Positions 27,626 through 39,402 of a stretch of 64,000 nt of DNA are shown piece after piece. The number at the start of each line of letters is the position of its first letter. Positions within the stretch are counted from its first letter, which is position 1. A program made the translations under genes and the position numbers. The notes under the pieces were generated by a model. That model was not told where the DNA came from. It searched no databases and saw only the letters and a list, made by a program, of their open reading frames with translations. Source of the DNA: Cymbomonas tetramitiformis (taxonomy: Eukaryota; Chlorophyta; Pyramimonadophyceae; Pyramimonadales; Pyramimonadaceae); NCBI GenBank assembly GCA_001247695.2, contig LGRX02029029.1, positions 1 through 64,000 of the forward strand. Direction: 5' to 3'.

Positions 27626-29271
27626 CCTCTCGGCCTCATACCGTAAGCATCTTGATAAAGCATTCGTGAACATCACGACCAATATTATGACCGACACTCG
27701 GAGTGCCTTGGGTTCGGTGATAATAACATACTTGTAACAACCGCGGGTACTATCAAAACTTTAGTTCCCTTCTTACTGAAATATATTTCCTGTTTTATGG
27801 TTTTTATGGGAAGTAGGTGCACCCGTCAGCAACTCCAAGTGACCGCAGGTTTCTGTATGCACTGGTCGTAATGCCAGGAGTGAGCCACTGTGGAAATACC
27901 GGGATCAATAGGTGTATTGGAAAAAGTTCACATCAGTTATCTGAAAACACCTCACATGGACAACGGTAGTGGGAATTGCCTAAGGACTCAAGGATGAGGC
28001 ATTGGTAGCTCTTGAGAAGGTTGCCGCTCGTGTATTCGATAAATAAAGGAACTGCTACGCGCTCTGAGCAGCCCCAAGAGATTACGATCCAGGGGTACCA
28101 AAATTGTGAGAACGTGGATTTCGTATTTTGGTTGCACTTTATAATATTAAGGTTTTCAATCAACCCGATAATCGGTCTCGCTCACCGTTTGATATTTTTC
28201 TTGATCGTCCCATACATCATGACGAGTTATCTGATAACCTGCTTTGATATGAGTAATTACTATTAAGTAGGATGGTGCCTTAAACGATTGCGTTGAAAGC
28301 AGCATTTGACGAAAATTTTCCATTTGCATGATGCTCACCTTTAGGTGTAGTAGTGATTACTTACGTCGATGGTGTAGTGATTACTGGAAATGGTTGCATC
28401 TGCTTAGGAGCACCCAGAGGCAGCCAAACAAAAAGCGATATTGTAGACGACAACGAGATGAGATCATGTGAATAACATTACAGGGACAGTATGCTATTCA
28501 GGATGTGGCACGCCACGCGTAGCACTTGGGACACCAAAGATTACCAGTTAGCGGGGAGCTCATGTCACTTGTTGATGCGGGAATCCAAGTAGTGATATTT
28601 CATCAGAAATCTCATGTCCCCACAGTACGACGCAGCGTGACTGATGCCAGTGCAACATAACAGAAACAAACACGGAATGGTCACACGAAAGCTGAGTTTC
28701 AACACAGTAGTGTATGACTTCCTAGTGCCTCCGTGCTCCGTCACACTCATTGACCCCACCCAAACCCGACAGATCTGATTGGACTTGATGGGATGATGGA
28801 CGAAAACATTGTTGCGGGTTGTAGTATCCATAATTGTGACAAATTGTATGCTATATAATATCAGTGAAGTATCTTGACACATCGTACAATATCACAAATT
28901 TGCTATCATGAACGAGGCAAAGATAGATCGAAGTACATTTTCAGCATCTTTCCGCATGGGTTATAGCACTTAATGGTGATGTTGCTGACAACGACAGCAC
29001 TTTATACCTCATATATGCTTATCCTCATGTATGCATACCTCCATGCTTATATGTATCAATTATATTGGTCAATTTGCTCTCTAAAATTCGAGAATTTGCA
29101 AACCCTACACCAAAACTCGATCGAACTTACAACTAAGATGTATGCATACATATATATGTGTGTAGGGGGGCAAATGGCTCATCTTGCAACTCAAATCAAG
29201 TTGGAATTCAATTTACCATAGCAGCACAAGGCACTGTGATCATATTACACTTACCAGTACATGATATGTTC
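27626..29271. other. Intergenic region, tail-to-tail
   Basis: About 1.6 kb of AT-rich sequence between the 3' ends of the hydrolase (plus) and the Sel1-repeat gene (minus). Short open frames occur on both strands but none has a recognisable domain. Nothing else was seen. Confidence 0.5.
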
Positions 29272-32200
29272 TCAGACAATTGGTTTTTCCGGAATTCCTG
29301 GGGCTGGAATAAGTTCTTTAATGCCCTCCAGGTATTTGGCAGCTTGCTCAGAGCCTTGTTTGGCAGCTTTACGATACCACTTGGAGGCGGTGATGAGGTC
29401 CTTCTCCACACCTCGTCCGTTCTCAAACATCTGTCCAAGGAAAAACTGTGACTTCACATCGAACTGATCTGCTGCAAGCCGGAACCACTTAGCAGCCTCG
29501 GGGAGGTTCTTCTCCACACCCATCCCAGTGTCTAAACAAACTGCATAACTATATTGCCCTTTGCAATGCCCCTGCTCGGCAGCCGCTTTGTACCACCTGG
29601 GAAGCCCACAAATTCATGTTCCATCAGTTTCTTTTTTACCCTATATGGTAAAATCTGGCAGTGCATATACAAGTGTTCCACATTGAGTCTGTGCGCCATA
29701 CCAGTGTTTTCAGGTGAGGAGAAGAGTTGAGGAGAAAAGAGTTGAGAAACAATAATTTTGTCTGTGACGCAACGAAATTGATGGGCACTCCAAGGTGTCA
29801 TGGAATGATGACAGAAGCGAAACTGAACAATGCACGTGCAGAGAACAAACATGCAGGCATGCCAACCAAAGTGAGCCCAATATCATCCAGTTGGAAGAGA
29901 GAAGCGTGCCGGTATAGGGCCAGTAACAGAAACAGGCATTGCAACACGATGCCACACACGCACACACACTGAACGGCATGAGATCGGCCAACAAAAGCCA
30001 GCCCACCATCATCCCAGTGGATGTGAGGAGCAAATCAAGAGCAGGGCGGGGCCGTGACAAGATACCACAAACTCATACATATTCCCAACCCAGATGCAAA
30101 GCAGCATGGAAAGATGATACGATGTGACCGATCATCGCCCAACAATAGTTGGTCCTAGGGTTACGGAGTAAGCGGACCCTGCTGGCATGCCCCCCAGTGG
30201 CTCACGCACACACGCACACACACCCTTCAGGGAGCAGAGGGGTGGTCTTGCGCGTGGGCTTGGTGGTGGAGATATGGCTCGCGCAGCTCGGGGGGCAGGG
30301 ATGAACTGGCTTTAGGCACAAGGCGACAGTGCGCTGGCAGTGCAGATGCAGAGGGGCTCGGGTGGCTCAGCGAGGCTTAGGGGGTCCCATTCTTCACTAG
30401 TGAGCTCCGGAGGATCCGGATAGGTGTCCCGAAGTGTGTGCTGAATCCTTTAATCCCCGGCGTGGGTACATAGTGCAGTCTCCGGTGGCTACGGGGTGCC
30501 AAAGGAGTCGCAAGGATAAGCACCCACACACACATGGCGTAGTCAAGGAAGAGAAGCCTGGGGCCACGGGAAAGTCAACCAATGCTGCATTGCAGGTCCG
30601 CCTCGGAAAGATGCCAGGTCGATACTCAGGCCTGGGTCGAGTTGCCAGGGGAAACCCAGCGATTTGGGCTGCTTGATACTCGTCTATATATCACGTATAT
30701 CGCACCGTGTTAATATAAATAACGTATATCGACACATCGCCAGCTGCGGTGTCGACACAAGGGCTCCACCTACCTGTCCTGCAATACGGGCACTATCACG
30801 GGAAACTGCAGGGCGCAGGGTGGGACATATACCGGGCGCATTCGGCTAGATCCTGCTCGATGCCTCTGCCATGCTCGTACATGCGCCCCAGATTGTGCTG
30901 GGCCTTGACATATCCCTGCTCCGCAGCCTTCTTGTACCACTTGACAGCCTCCTCCATGTCCTGTGGATGACTCCCCCCGGCACGTCTCAGAAATTAGTCA
31001 AAGATCACGTTGGCAGCAGAAATGGATGTGGATCCAGTGTGCACGTGGCGCGCCTTCTCCCTGCGCAACCTTTCACGACAAGACGTAGAGCATCCTGCGT
31101 GCGGCTTACTTCGCGCCAAACCCATCCCCAAACTTCTGCTTTGGCTCCCACAAGGCAGGCGTCGGAATTTCAACCTTCCCAGGAGATGCTGCCGCTATGA
31201 CTGTATATGCACGGTGTACAACATTTTGTTCGCCAAATTCAAGGTTAGCTACAGCGCAATACAACTTCATTTTGTTTGCCCGACACGTGTGATCTGTCCA
31301 GTTTATGTATAGTCTGATATTTATGAGCGCACACGACACCAGGCTGGAGCCACCGAGGACCACCTCAAAGGATGCAGCGATATGTGCAGCCAATAAGCTT
31401 GCAGCACACCGTGTTCAACACGCGATGCACTCGCAATGCAACAACTCGAACAAACGGAGCACTCGAGCTGCTTCTGCGGAGCGTGGCACCCTTCACGGCA
31501 AACGCCGAGCACATCCACGAGCGCAGCATTGAGCACGCCTCCCCCTGTTCCCCCGCTGTGAAGGGCCGCCTGCACCTGGCAGGCCCGGCAGAGGGCGGAC
31601 CTTCTCAGCGCCGAGGCCGTTCTCCAGAGCAAGAGCGAGGTTGTTCTGCGCCTTCTTGTGGCCCTGCTCCGCGGCGCTGCGGTACCAGCGCACCGCCTCC
31701 ACCAGATCCGGCCCCCTGCACTTCCCATCGTCGTCCTGCCAAAAGCAGCATCATTACCCAAAGAGTGAAAGGTACGCAGAGTACGGTGACCCGCCAGAGT
31801 GAACACCTGGCAATGAGCACTTGTCCGCGCTCGACAGGCAGCGCAGACGCACCCGGCGACCACGGTAGATACCTGCCAACACTCCCATGCACACCTACGG
31901 ATATGGACAGGGGGTGAGGAGAAGCGGTGGACGCGCACCACAACAGGCACCGGCTCCTTCTTCTCCTTCTTTTTCTTCTTCTTCTTGCCCATGTCCTCCT
32001 CTTCAGGGGGCGGCGGCACGATGATCTCCGCCATGCCCTCCCCCGTCTCATACAACGTCGCGAGACTGTACTGCCCTGCTATCCGCACACCCTTCGCCGT
32101 GTCACCTCACCTGACCAACCACAGTGCCTCGGGCGCTAGTTCTCCCTGTTCTCCCTGTCCTCCCCCTCTCACGCACCGCAGCTGGCCCAAATTACATTCA

Positions 32201-34938
32201 CCAAAAAAAACCACAAAAAGGCTAAACGGCGTTGACCCGACCGACGCAAAAACTGGAACCTCTTGCGGGGGTGGGGGGGGGGAGGAGTTGAGATCCCACC
32301 TTTGGGGTCGCCCTGATCGGCGGCTTTCTTGTAGAAGACAACTGCCTCCTCCATGTTCTTTTCCAAGCCCCATCCGTTCTCGTGGCACTGCCCCACGTTG
32401 TACTGCCCAGCGCCGTCGAGCTGGTCCGAAGCCATCGTGAACCACTTGAGTGCTTCCTTCGGGTCCTTTTCCACCCCCCACCCGTTCAAGTACACCAGGC
32501 CCATCGCATTCTGCGCAGGCGGGTAACCCGTGTCCGGCGGAGGCGCGTTCGCCGCCTCCTCAGCTGCAGCTGCGGCTGCGGCGGCGGCGGCTGCAGCGGC
32601 CGCCTCTTCCGCAGCCTTGTCCTTGCCCTTGCCCTTGCCCTTGCCCTTCCCGGGGGGCTCCGGCTCCGGCTCGGGCACAGGTTCGGGTTCGTCGCCAGGG
32701 GGCTTCCAAGTGCCGTTGTCCGCCGCTTTGCGGTAGCTCTCAGCCGCCAACCCGAGATCCTTTGGCACCCCCCAGCCTGGAGTCCCCACCAAAAGTGCCC
32801 ACCCTCAGTACAGCAAACAGCCTGGAGTCCCCACCAAAAGTGCGCACCCTCAGTACAGCAAACAGCCTGGAGTCCCCACCAAAAGTGCCCACCATCACCA
32901 CAGCAAAGAGGGGACTCGGATACCATCTTCTGGCTACAAGCGCTTTGCACACGACGAGAGCTCGCACAGAGCCGTCGCAGCAAGCACCTCACAAGCAGCG
33001 TCCACCGGGAAGGTTGGGCGACGCGGGCGACCCTCGACGCACCGTAGCTGTAGCAGCGTCCGAGGTGGTACTGCGCCTGGGTCAGGCCCTGCTCCGCGGC
33101 CTGCAGGAACCACTCCCCGGCCTCCGCCAGGTTCTTGTCGCACCCGCGCCCGGCCTCCAGCAGCTGCGCCAGCTGGTTCTGCGCTTGCCCGTGCCCCTGC
33201 TCCGCCGCCAGCCGGTACCAGTGCGCCGCCTCCGCATAGTCCTGCTCCACCGCAGGGGGCCCACCGGGGGGGTCAGTGGGCCGCCTTCCTCCGTGTCACA
33301 GACGTCCCTCTCGGCAGCTCCTGACGTTCCACTGCAGATGCCTCGGGCAAAAGCTCGGAGATGGATAGACAGAGAAGCGAAGAAGGAAACGTCCACCGCC
33401 CACGTGGCTAGGCCTCGTCACCGCCCATTTCCACGTGGCTAACGGCAAACAAGAGCGACGAAAGTGAGCAAAGGATGCCATGGGGGAAGAGCCTCGCAGG
33501 TGAGCACACTTCTTGAAAGGTGCTTTTGTTGGAACACAGCTATTTGAGATGGCTTCGAATGGAAATTGTGAGAGGCTGTTGACCAAGCTCCGCATGTTTC
33601 GGCGCTTCGCTTCAGCACCGACCCAGGCGCCACGTGATACTTTCGGTTGTGCAGTGGGAGGTCATGGGAGCGCAGCCTCAGAAGAACAGCGGCGGCGGCA
33701 CTCCGAGCGCTAACCGGGTCCATCACAGTGGTGCGGGGTCCCCCGTTGCCCAGACTGCTGCAAAAGTATCGCAGCGTCCGTACAATATGTAAAGTATCGC
33801 ACAGGACGTTACGACCGGGATAGTCCGGCGCTGTGGTGAGGTGGAGCGGCGTCGAGAGGGAGAGGCGCTTGTCCCGACGCACCCTCGGCACGCCGCGGCC
33901 ACTCTCGAGGCACGAGGCGAGGCAGTACTGCCCCTTGTTGTCGCCCTGCTCCGCCGACTTCCGGAACCACTTCGCGGCCTCCGCCATAGTGCGCCCGCCA
34001 CTCGCGGTCGTCTGCCCGAGCTCGAGGCATACCCCGAGGCACTGCTGCGCCTGGGGGTGACCTTGCTCCGCGGCCTTGCGGTACCACACCGCGGCCTGCT
34101 CGGCGTCTTTCAGATGGTTCCCTTGCTTATCTTTCTTTGTTCCCTTGCCAATCTCGAGGCAGAGGCCGAGGTTGTATTGCGCCTTGCAGTGCTCCAGCTC
34201 CGCGGCCTTCTGGTACCACTCGAGCGCGTCCTCCATTGAACACTCCACCCCGTAACCCTGGTGGTAGCACACCGCCAGCGCGTACTGGCACCGCGGGTCT
34301 TCGAGCTCGCTGCCGCGGCGGAACCATTTCACCGCCTCCTTGCGGTCCTTCGATACACCTGCCACCACGTGTCGATGGCTGAGTGGCTGCCGACCTTGGG
34401 ACGCAGTGGTCGCCACTGGGGCCATCTCGCTCAGCGCGTTTGACAACACTTGAAAGACTTCAGCAGCTGGCCGTGTAGGTTCGAAAGAAGGAGGTTGCTC
34501 CTAACGAATATTCCGACGGTAAGAGTTGTAAGGGCGCCACGTCTTACCAATTCCGCGCAGCTTCTGAAGAGCGGAGAGAAGCACCAACCCGGAAGCATGG
34601 GACAGTCAGTAGGTAGGGGGGCCGACTGGGGCACCAGATGGAAGAGCTTAGACGGGAAGAGTTATCCCGCCACTTCAACTTAAGCGACTGCGAGCGTGCG
34701 ATATTGAAATGATGGCTTGATTCGTATGAGCCGAGGTAAGATAGTGAAGAAGAACAAGGATTTGCGCACCAGTTCCGTTCATATGGCAAATCGCGAGGTT
34801 GTACTGCGCAAGGGTGTCGCCTGTCATAGCATCGTCGTGTAAGTCTGCACCGCTGATTCCCTCAGGAAGGTTTGCATCAATTTCCTCCATTATCTTGGCA
34901 GTGACCTTCATATTGGGATCCTGAAGCATGGCGGTCAT
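29272..34938 (-). CDS. Sel1-like repeat (SLR/TPR-like) scaffold protein
   Basis: Eight exons (minus): 34770-34938, 33883-34358, 33043-33244, 32300-32776, 31939-32075, 31601-31735, 30833-30960, 29272-29596. All joins agree in phase and give 682 aa. About 14 Sel1 units (A-x2-WY/F-x-KAAEQG-x-x-x-AQ-x-x-LG and GVEKD) make up nearly all of it, so it is an alpha-solenoid that binds other proteins; the partner is unknown. Between repeats lie a Pro/Glu stretch, a (GK)n stretch and a long poly-alanine run in exon 4, and a run of seven lysines in exon 5. Sel1 proteins act in ER-associated degradation or signalling, but this one has no signal peptide or membrane segment. The ATG at 34938 is the first in frame before the conserved part; an upstream exon cannot be excluded. 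Confidence 0.9.
32773..32907 (-). repeat. 45-bp triplicated 3' splice site in Sel1 gene
   Basis: Exon 4 of the Sel1-repeat gene starts at 32776, just after GGACTCCAG. The 45-bp block ending with this acceptor and the first four exon bases (CCAG|GCTG) occurs three times in tandem, at 32773-32817, 32818-32862 and 32863-32907. Each copy keeps the AG and the exon start. Only the copy next to the exon continues into coding sequence. Confidence 0.88.
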
Positions 34939-36377
34939 GGTGGTAAAGAGCGGGGCTGCCACTAACCCGCAGCTGCAACCTGAGGGCTCCGCAGATCCCA
35001 GTTCTGCTCAGATTAGTGAAGCCTGATTCCCAACTGCAACTTCCGAGAACTTCTTCATGGTTCTTGGACCACATGTGTAGGTGAGGTCGACGCGTAAAAT
35101 CCCGAGATCCCCAAGCATCATCACTGTAGAAGACCTTTGGAACTACCGAAAGCAGCAGCTGTATGACATGACGATGTGGAAGAAAATTCATAGCCAAGTT
35201 TGAAATTTCACTCTCCGCGCTGAGTTGTGAGCGATTTCCCGAGTGCTCACAAGTGCAGCAATAACAGCAGCAGTAGTCCAAGAAAGAGAAAACGAGAGGA
35301 CACTTTTCGGAAGCTCCTATACATTTACAAGAACGCCATCAAGGTATAACATATGATCATGCTCGGGTGAAATTTGAGACACATTGATAGAATGCAGGGG
35401 ACCTGGTTTTGGATGCAGACCTTGGTCCGGTTCGCAAGGAGCTGGCCCCGAAAAAGACTATATCACAAAACTGTCTCTGTTTAGAATCAAAGTTCAGTTC
35501 TCGTTTGTCGTGCGCACGTGGTGATAAACAAATGCTCTAGGCCTAAATTCTAGCTATACATATGCATATACAAATGTATACCCATATGTTTAGGTGTGTA
35601 TGCTCTGTTTTGCCTTGTTATATGCTTTGTTTTGGTCTACGAATACCGGAGCTCAGCGCGCTACTTTCAGCTTGGAAAAGCATTCGGAAAATCTCAACGG
35701 ACTCAGCTGACCACGCGGCCAACACGCGGTCCGCCCGAGTTCGGTCGGGGACTCAGGGCGGGGGGCGCCGGGCTCACCGTCCCGGGGGTTCAGGTTGTTC
35801 AAGCGTCCCCTGGGGGGGTATGTGTGTGTATGTGTGTTGTGCGAGACATTCGATTGCATTGCTTGGGCCTAAATCCTGGAATGAAAAACAGTAAAACAGT
35901 AAACACCCCTTTTCATATTTGATATTATCATTATGTTAATTATTACGGCGAAATAGCTGATTTTACTGCTGCATCGAGTCTCAACACGAGTTGAGATCAA
36001 TCATTCTCAGAAGCGATTGTGGACTTAGGTGCAAAAAGCATTCACTTCCGTGTAATGGAAATAGCTACGTTTCGCCGTCGTGGCCTCCAGGTCTTTGTCT
36101 ATCGATGTTAAGACTGCATGTGATATTGGTAGTTGCCAAAAGTGTGGGGTACCTGGGGCGATTTCGTAATAGCAACAGAAACGCGGCGGGCATCATCTTT
36201 CCCCCCGTTTGTTTTCACTCTTCCCTTCCTGTCCACGGCCATGTACAGATTCGCACATAACTACATTCTCTGTCCGCAGTGCTTGCGTACCTAGTAGTAA
36301 TTGAAGAACTGCCTTTAACGTTTTAAGTTGAGAATACTGTGTACACTGGCGCCCAAGCAGTGCGTGAACAGCAAGCA
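34939..36377. other. Divergent intergenic region, Sel1 gene / GT29
   Basis: About 1.4 kb between two divergent genes, holding both promoters. A short purine-rich and G-rich patch lies at 35740-35820. No further gene or clear motif was recognised. Confidence 0.5.
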
Positions 36378-37715
36378 ATGCAACCGAAGACCGGAGAAGG
36401 CCGCTCACGTGCCAGCGCGGGGATGCACGTGTACTTCGTACAACTGCTTATCCTCTTGGGCGCCTTGTATATTGCTTTCGCACTGCTCGGGTCAGATGCT
36501 GCTCTGAAGCCACGCCCTGCGAAAGTTTCCTCAAAACATATCGGCACGGATCTCGCACGCTATCGCGACCTTGTTCGTAATCTCTCAGCGGAGAGCGGCA
36601 ATCAAGCGTCCGCGACGGAGAGCTTGTTAACTTCAATATTGCGAAATCTTTCTCATTCCGAACATTCTCTTCAGCCAGCTGCCTCGAAAAGCTCCCCGAC
36701 TTCAACTCTTCACAAGCACCGCGCTCTCGCTGAACCAAGGAAGGCAGTCGCTACCTTATCCCCTCGCGCACTGTTAACTTCAATATTGCGAAATCTTTCT
36801 CATTCCGAACATTCTCTTCAGCCAGCTGCCTCGAAAAGCTCCCCGACTTCAACTCTTCACAAGCACCGCGCTCTCGCTGAACCAAGGAAGGCAGTCGCTA
36901 CCTTATCCCCTCGCGCACAGTCCTGCGCTGCTGCCTTCCAGGGGCCGCGGTGTGAAAGCTCCTCGCAGTTTCCTCGGTGCGGCGGGACAGCTTTTAAGGG
37001 CACCTGGTGGACCTTGAGTGTGGCAGCGCTGAAAGCTGGCGCCCAACTGCCGTCAGGTGTGGCCAGGAGCTTGCTTCCAGATGTAGGCCCTTTTGACGGT
37101 GGGCCATTCTCATCCTGCGCACTCGTGTCAAGCGGGGCGGATCTTCTTCGTGGGGAGTATGGCGCGGAGATTGACGCGCATGAGATAGTAATGCGTTTGA
37201 ACGGTGCACCGACTGCGGGTTTTGAGAAGTATGTTGGAAGCCGCACAACTCTAAGGTATACGCACGGCGGGTACTTCGGTTGGCGAGAGCATGAGGGCGA
37301 GGTGCCTATCGCGAAGTGGCAAGGCCGCACGGTGGAGCTCATCAAGCTTCTGCGGAAGCGCATTCATCCCATAAATCCCGCTTTCATACGCTACTCGCGG
37401 AACGACTTCTTCACTGCTAAGGGACATCTGCCAACGCAAGGCATGCGCGCGCTGCTTATGCTAGTTCATAAGTGCATCAAGGTGGACCTGTATGGCTTCC
37501 AGGGAGGATCGGGATGGTATTTCGATAAGCCCAAGAACCGATTGCCAGGTGACAAACGGAGTCACGGGTGGGGAACACCCAGGCCGAAGTGGACTCGCCC
37601 AGGACGCACCCTGCTAAACCTTCCGACCACTCACAATCAGAAAGTCGAGCGGAGTTGCTTTGCTGACTTTGTGCGAAGTGGGTTGGTGCGACGGCGCACA
37701 AGGATTACTGGCTGA
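36378..37715 (+). CDS. Sialyltransferase-like glycosyltransferase, family GT29
   Basis: An intronless gene of 445 aa. The N-terminus is short and basic, followed by a signal-anchor helix (VYFVQLLILLGALYIAFALL, about residues 18-37), a Ser/Thr/Pro-rich stem, and the catalytic domain from about residue 190. This is the usual type II Golgi layout. The sialyl motif L region starts CALVSSGADLL and runs through EIVMRLNGAPT. Motif S is GMRALLMLVHKC..DLYGF. A motif VS-like HNQKVE lies near the end. GT29 enzymes use CMP-sialic acid or, in plants and algae, probably CMP-Kdo or CMP-Dha (family knowledge; donor not known here). The stem contains a 49-aa perfect repeat. The ATG at 36378 is used; an earlier GTG in frame was not. 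Confidence 0.88.
   Translation: MQPKTGEGRSRASAGMHVYFVQLLILLGALYIAFALLGSDAALKPRPAKVSSKHIGTDLARYRDLVRNLSAESGNQASATESLLTSILRNLSHSEHSLQPAASKSSPTSTLHKHRALAEPRKAVATLSPRALLTSILRNLSHSEHSLQPAASKSSPTSTLHKHRALAEPRKAVATLSPRAQSCAAAFQGPRCESSSQFPRCGGTAFKGTWWTLSVAALKAGAQLPSGVARSLLPDVGPFDGGPFSSCALVSSGADLLRGEYGAEIDAHEIVMRLNGAPTAGFEKYVGSRTTLRYTHGGYFGWREHEGEVPIAKWQGRTVELIKLLRKRIHPINPAFIRYSRNDFFTAKGHLPTQGMRALLMLVHKCIKVDLYGFQGGSGWYFDKPKNRLPGDKRSHGWGTPRPKWTRPGRTLLNLPTTHNQKVERSCFADFVRSGLVRRRTRITG
36625..36918 (+). repeat. 147-bp tandem duplication in the GT29 stem
   Basis: Two copies, 36625-36771 and 36772-36918, appear identical over 147 bp and keep the reading frame (49 codons). The identity, including third codon positions, points to a very recent duplication, or to an assembly artefact. 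Confidence 0.93.
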
Positions 37716-39039
37716 CGAGTGAAAATGAGAACGCCGGCCAGCATATATATTTTGTGGAGATCGACGGCCATTGTATCTACTGTACAAAAGAGACAACTAG
37801 TATAGAAAAAACTTAAAAATGTTAAGTGAACCAGTTGATATAGATGAATAGTTTTTTACGTATGCCTACAAGCCCACTGCTGTTACAAACCAATCTTTGA
37901 TAAGACAGCTCATATGAATCGTTTGAAAGAATATCGCGCTGGATGAAAAAGGATATCGGCTAGGAACTATACATGTCAAAACCAACATTATATGGTATCT
38001 GAACTGCTTAGTGCCTGGATCTATTCGATAAACTCACATTATGAAGCGCTGCTTTGAAGAAGTAGAGATGCAATACCAAGTGAAATCGACTTCACACTTC
38101 CGCTTCCTGCCACTTAAGCGTGGTGCGTGTCATGGGGTGCGAGTGGGGTTTTGTGACCGCAACCTGCCTAACCGTAACGATAAGCACTATCTCCTCGATA
38201 CACTCGTGGGTCGTGGCTTGATCCCATCTCATTCCACTAAGGAATTTGCTGACTACATCGATGGCTACTCACTCCGTCGTTCGTTTTGTACGCGACATTC
38301 TTAAAGGTCGTATCCGGCTTACTTGTTGGCGCTTTCCGAAAATTCCAAAATGTAGAAGGGAACACATGGGATACCATTTTCATTCTCAAATGTCGATGTC
38401 TTCGTTTCAAGAGCTTTCTTTTCCTTTTCCTTAGCCCCAGCATCAAGGAGCGGTATCGATAACTCGATATATCGATATATCGGGAATATCGTATCTGTCG
38501 ATAGTTTTTTTCGCAATATCGCGGATATCATATCGTATCGACAACAATTTTGTAGTTATCGGTATCGGGCGATAACAATTTTGTAGTTATCGGTATCGGT
38601 CGACAAGATTTTCGTAGTTATCAGTATCGGTCGATAGGATTTTTGCCAAAAAGTTATCGATATATCGAGAACGGTCCAGGTCGATATCCGATATATCGGG
38701 CCATTTCGAGCGTAAGTGCGGCGAGAACGGCGAAGCGACTATCACTATCATTATCCCGCTCGTGTCACCGTATCCCCATGAATATCGCTGCAATTTTGCA
38801 CCGCGAATCCAATGAAAACCTCTCATGAATCAATCCCAGGATCGATTCATACATACCTATCCTAGGATAGGCAGCCTATCCTAGGATAGGTATGAAGATA
38901 GGTACATACCTATCCTAGGATAGGTTCATCCATTAATTTCATTGGATTTCGTTTTTCGAAAGTGGGCCTTTTAAACCCCTCTCGTTGACCTGCCGACCCT
39001 CAATTCCATCCTACTTTCAAAATCGTCATTCGCGTCGCC
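37716..39039. other. Intergenic region with degenerate TATCGA-type repeats
   Basis: No assured gene. A plus-strand open frame at 38041-38304 (87 aa) has no recognisable domain. From about 38446 to 38705 the DNA is a diverged array of TATCGATATATCGG / TATCGGTATCGG words. Palindromic repeats follow just before the chromodomain gene. Confidence 0.6.
38856..38924. repeat. Three copies of a 16-bp palindrome
   Basis: CCTATCCTAGGATAGG, a perfect palindrome, occurs at 38856-38871, 38875-38890 and 38909-38924. Partial copies (ATAGGTA, TACCTAT) lie between them. The cluster ends 115 bp before the chromodomain ORF. Confidence 0.9.
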
Positions 39040-39402
39040 ATGGGACGTTCCAAGCGCCGTAAGACGGGAGGGTCGTTGGAATGTGGATTGCGAGCTCAAG
39101 GAGCAGGGCCAGTGAAACGTACTCGGCGCACCCCCTTTGATCCTCACGGTCGCGATGAATTCACGTATACCATCCGCGAAATTAAAGCAGAAGGCCAGCG
39201 GTTTGGAAAGCCTGCTTGGCTGATCGGTTGGGAAGGTTTTGACGATACTGCTGACACTTGGGAACCCATAGCGAACTTGGCTGGGCACGAACAAGATATC
39301 GCGGCTTTTAGGAAAAGAGAGGAAGCCCGATTGGTGGAGTTAGCTGCAAATGAGGCGAGGAAAAAGCGCAAGGCCCCTAGAAGAAAATCCGCAAAGCGGT
39401 GA
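39040..39402 (+). CDS. Small chromodomain protein
   Basis: A 120-aa open frame with its own ATG. A basic N-terminus is followed by a single chromodomain (about residues 40-95: TYTIREIKAEGQ, WLIGWEGFDDTADTWEP, ANL) and a strongly basic C-terminal tail (KKRKAPRRKSAKR). Two of the usual aromatic-cage positions can be seen (Y and W). Chromodomains bind methylated histone tails. Alone with basic tails it could be a small chromatin protein, or the leftover tail of a chromodomain-bearing integrase, since many retroelements lie just downstream. No integrase core was found. Composition differs little from the neighbouring genes. Confidence 0.75.
   Translation: MGRSKRRKTGGSLECGLRAQGAGPVKRTRRTPFDPHGRDEFTYTIREIKAEGQRFGKPAWLIGWEGFDDTADTWEPIANLAGHEQDIAAFRKREEARLVELAANEARKKRKAPRRKSAKR

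Noticed and set aside
32382..33442. Plus-strand open frames of 220-330 codons
   Set aside because: They are shadows of the GC-rich Sel1-repeat exons on the other strand.
36339..36377. Longer N-terminus of the GT29 protein
   Set aside because: It would need a GTG start; the ATG at 36378 lies just before the signal anchor.
38041..38304. 87-codon plus-str and open frame before the repeat array
   Set aside because: It has an ATG but no recognisable domain and no supporting neighbour; left as unassigned.
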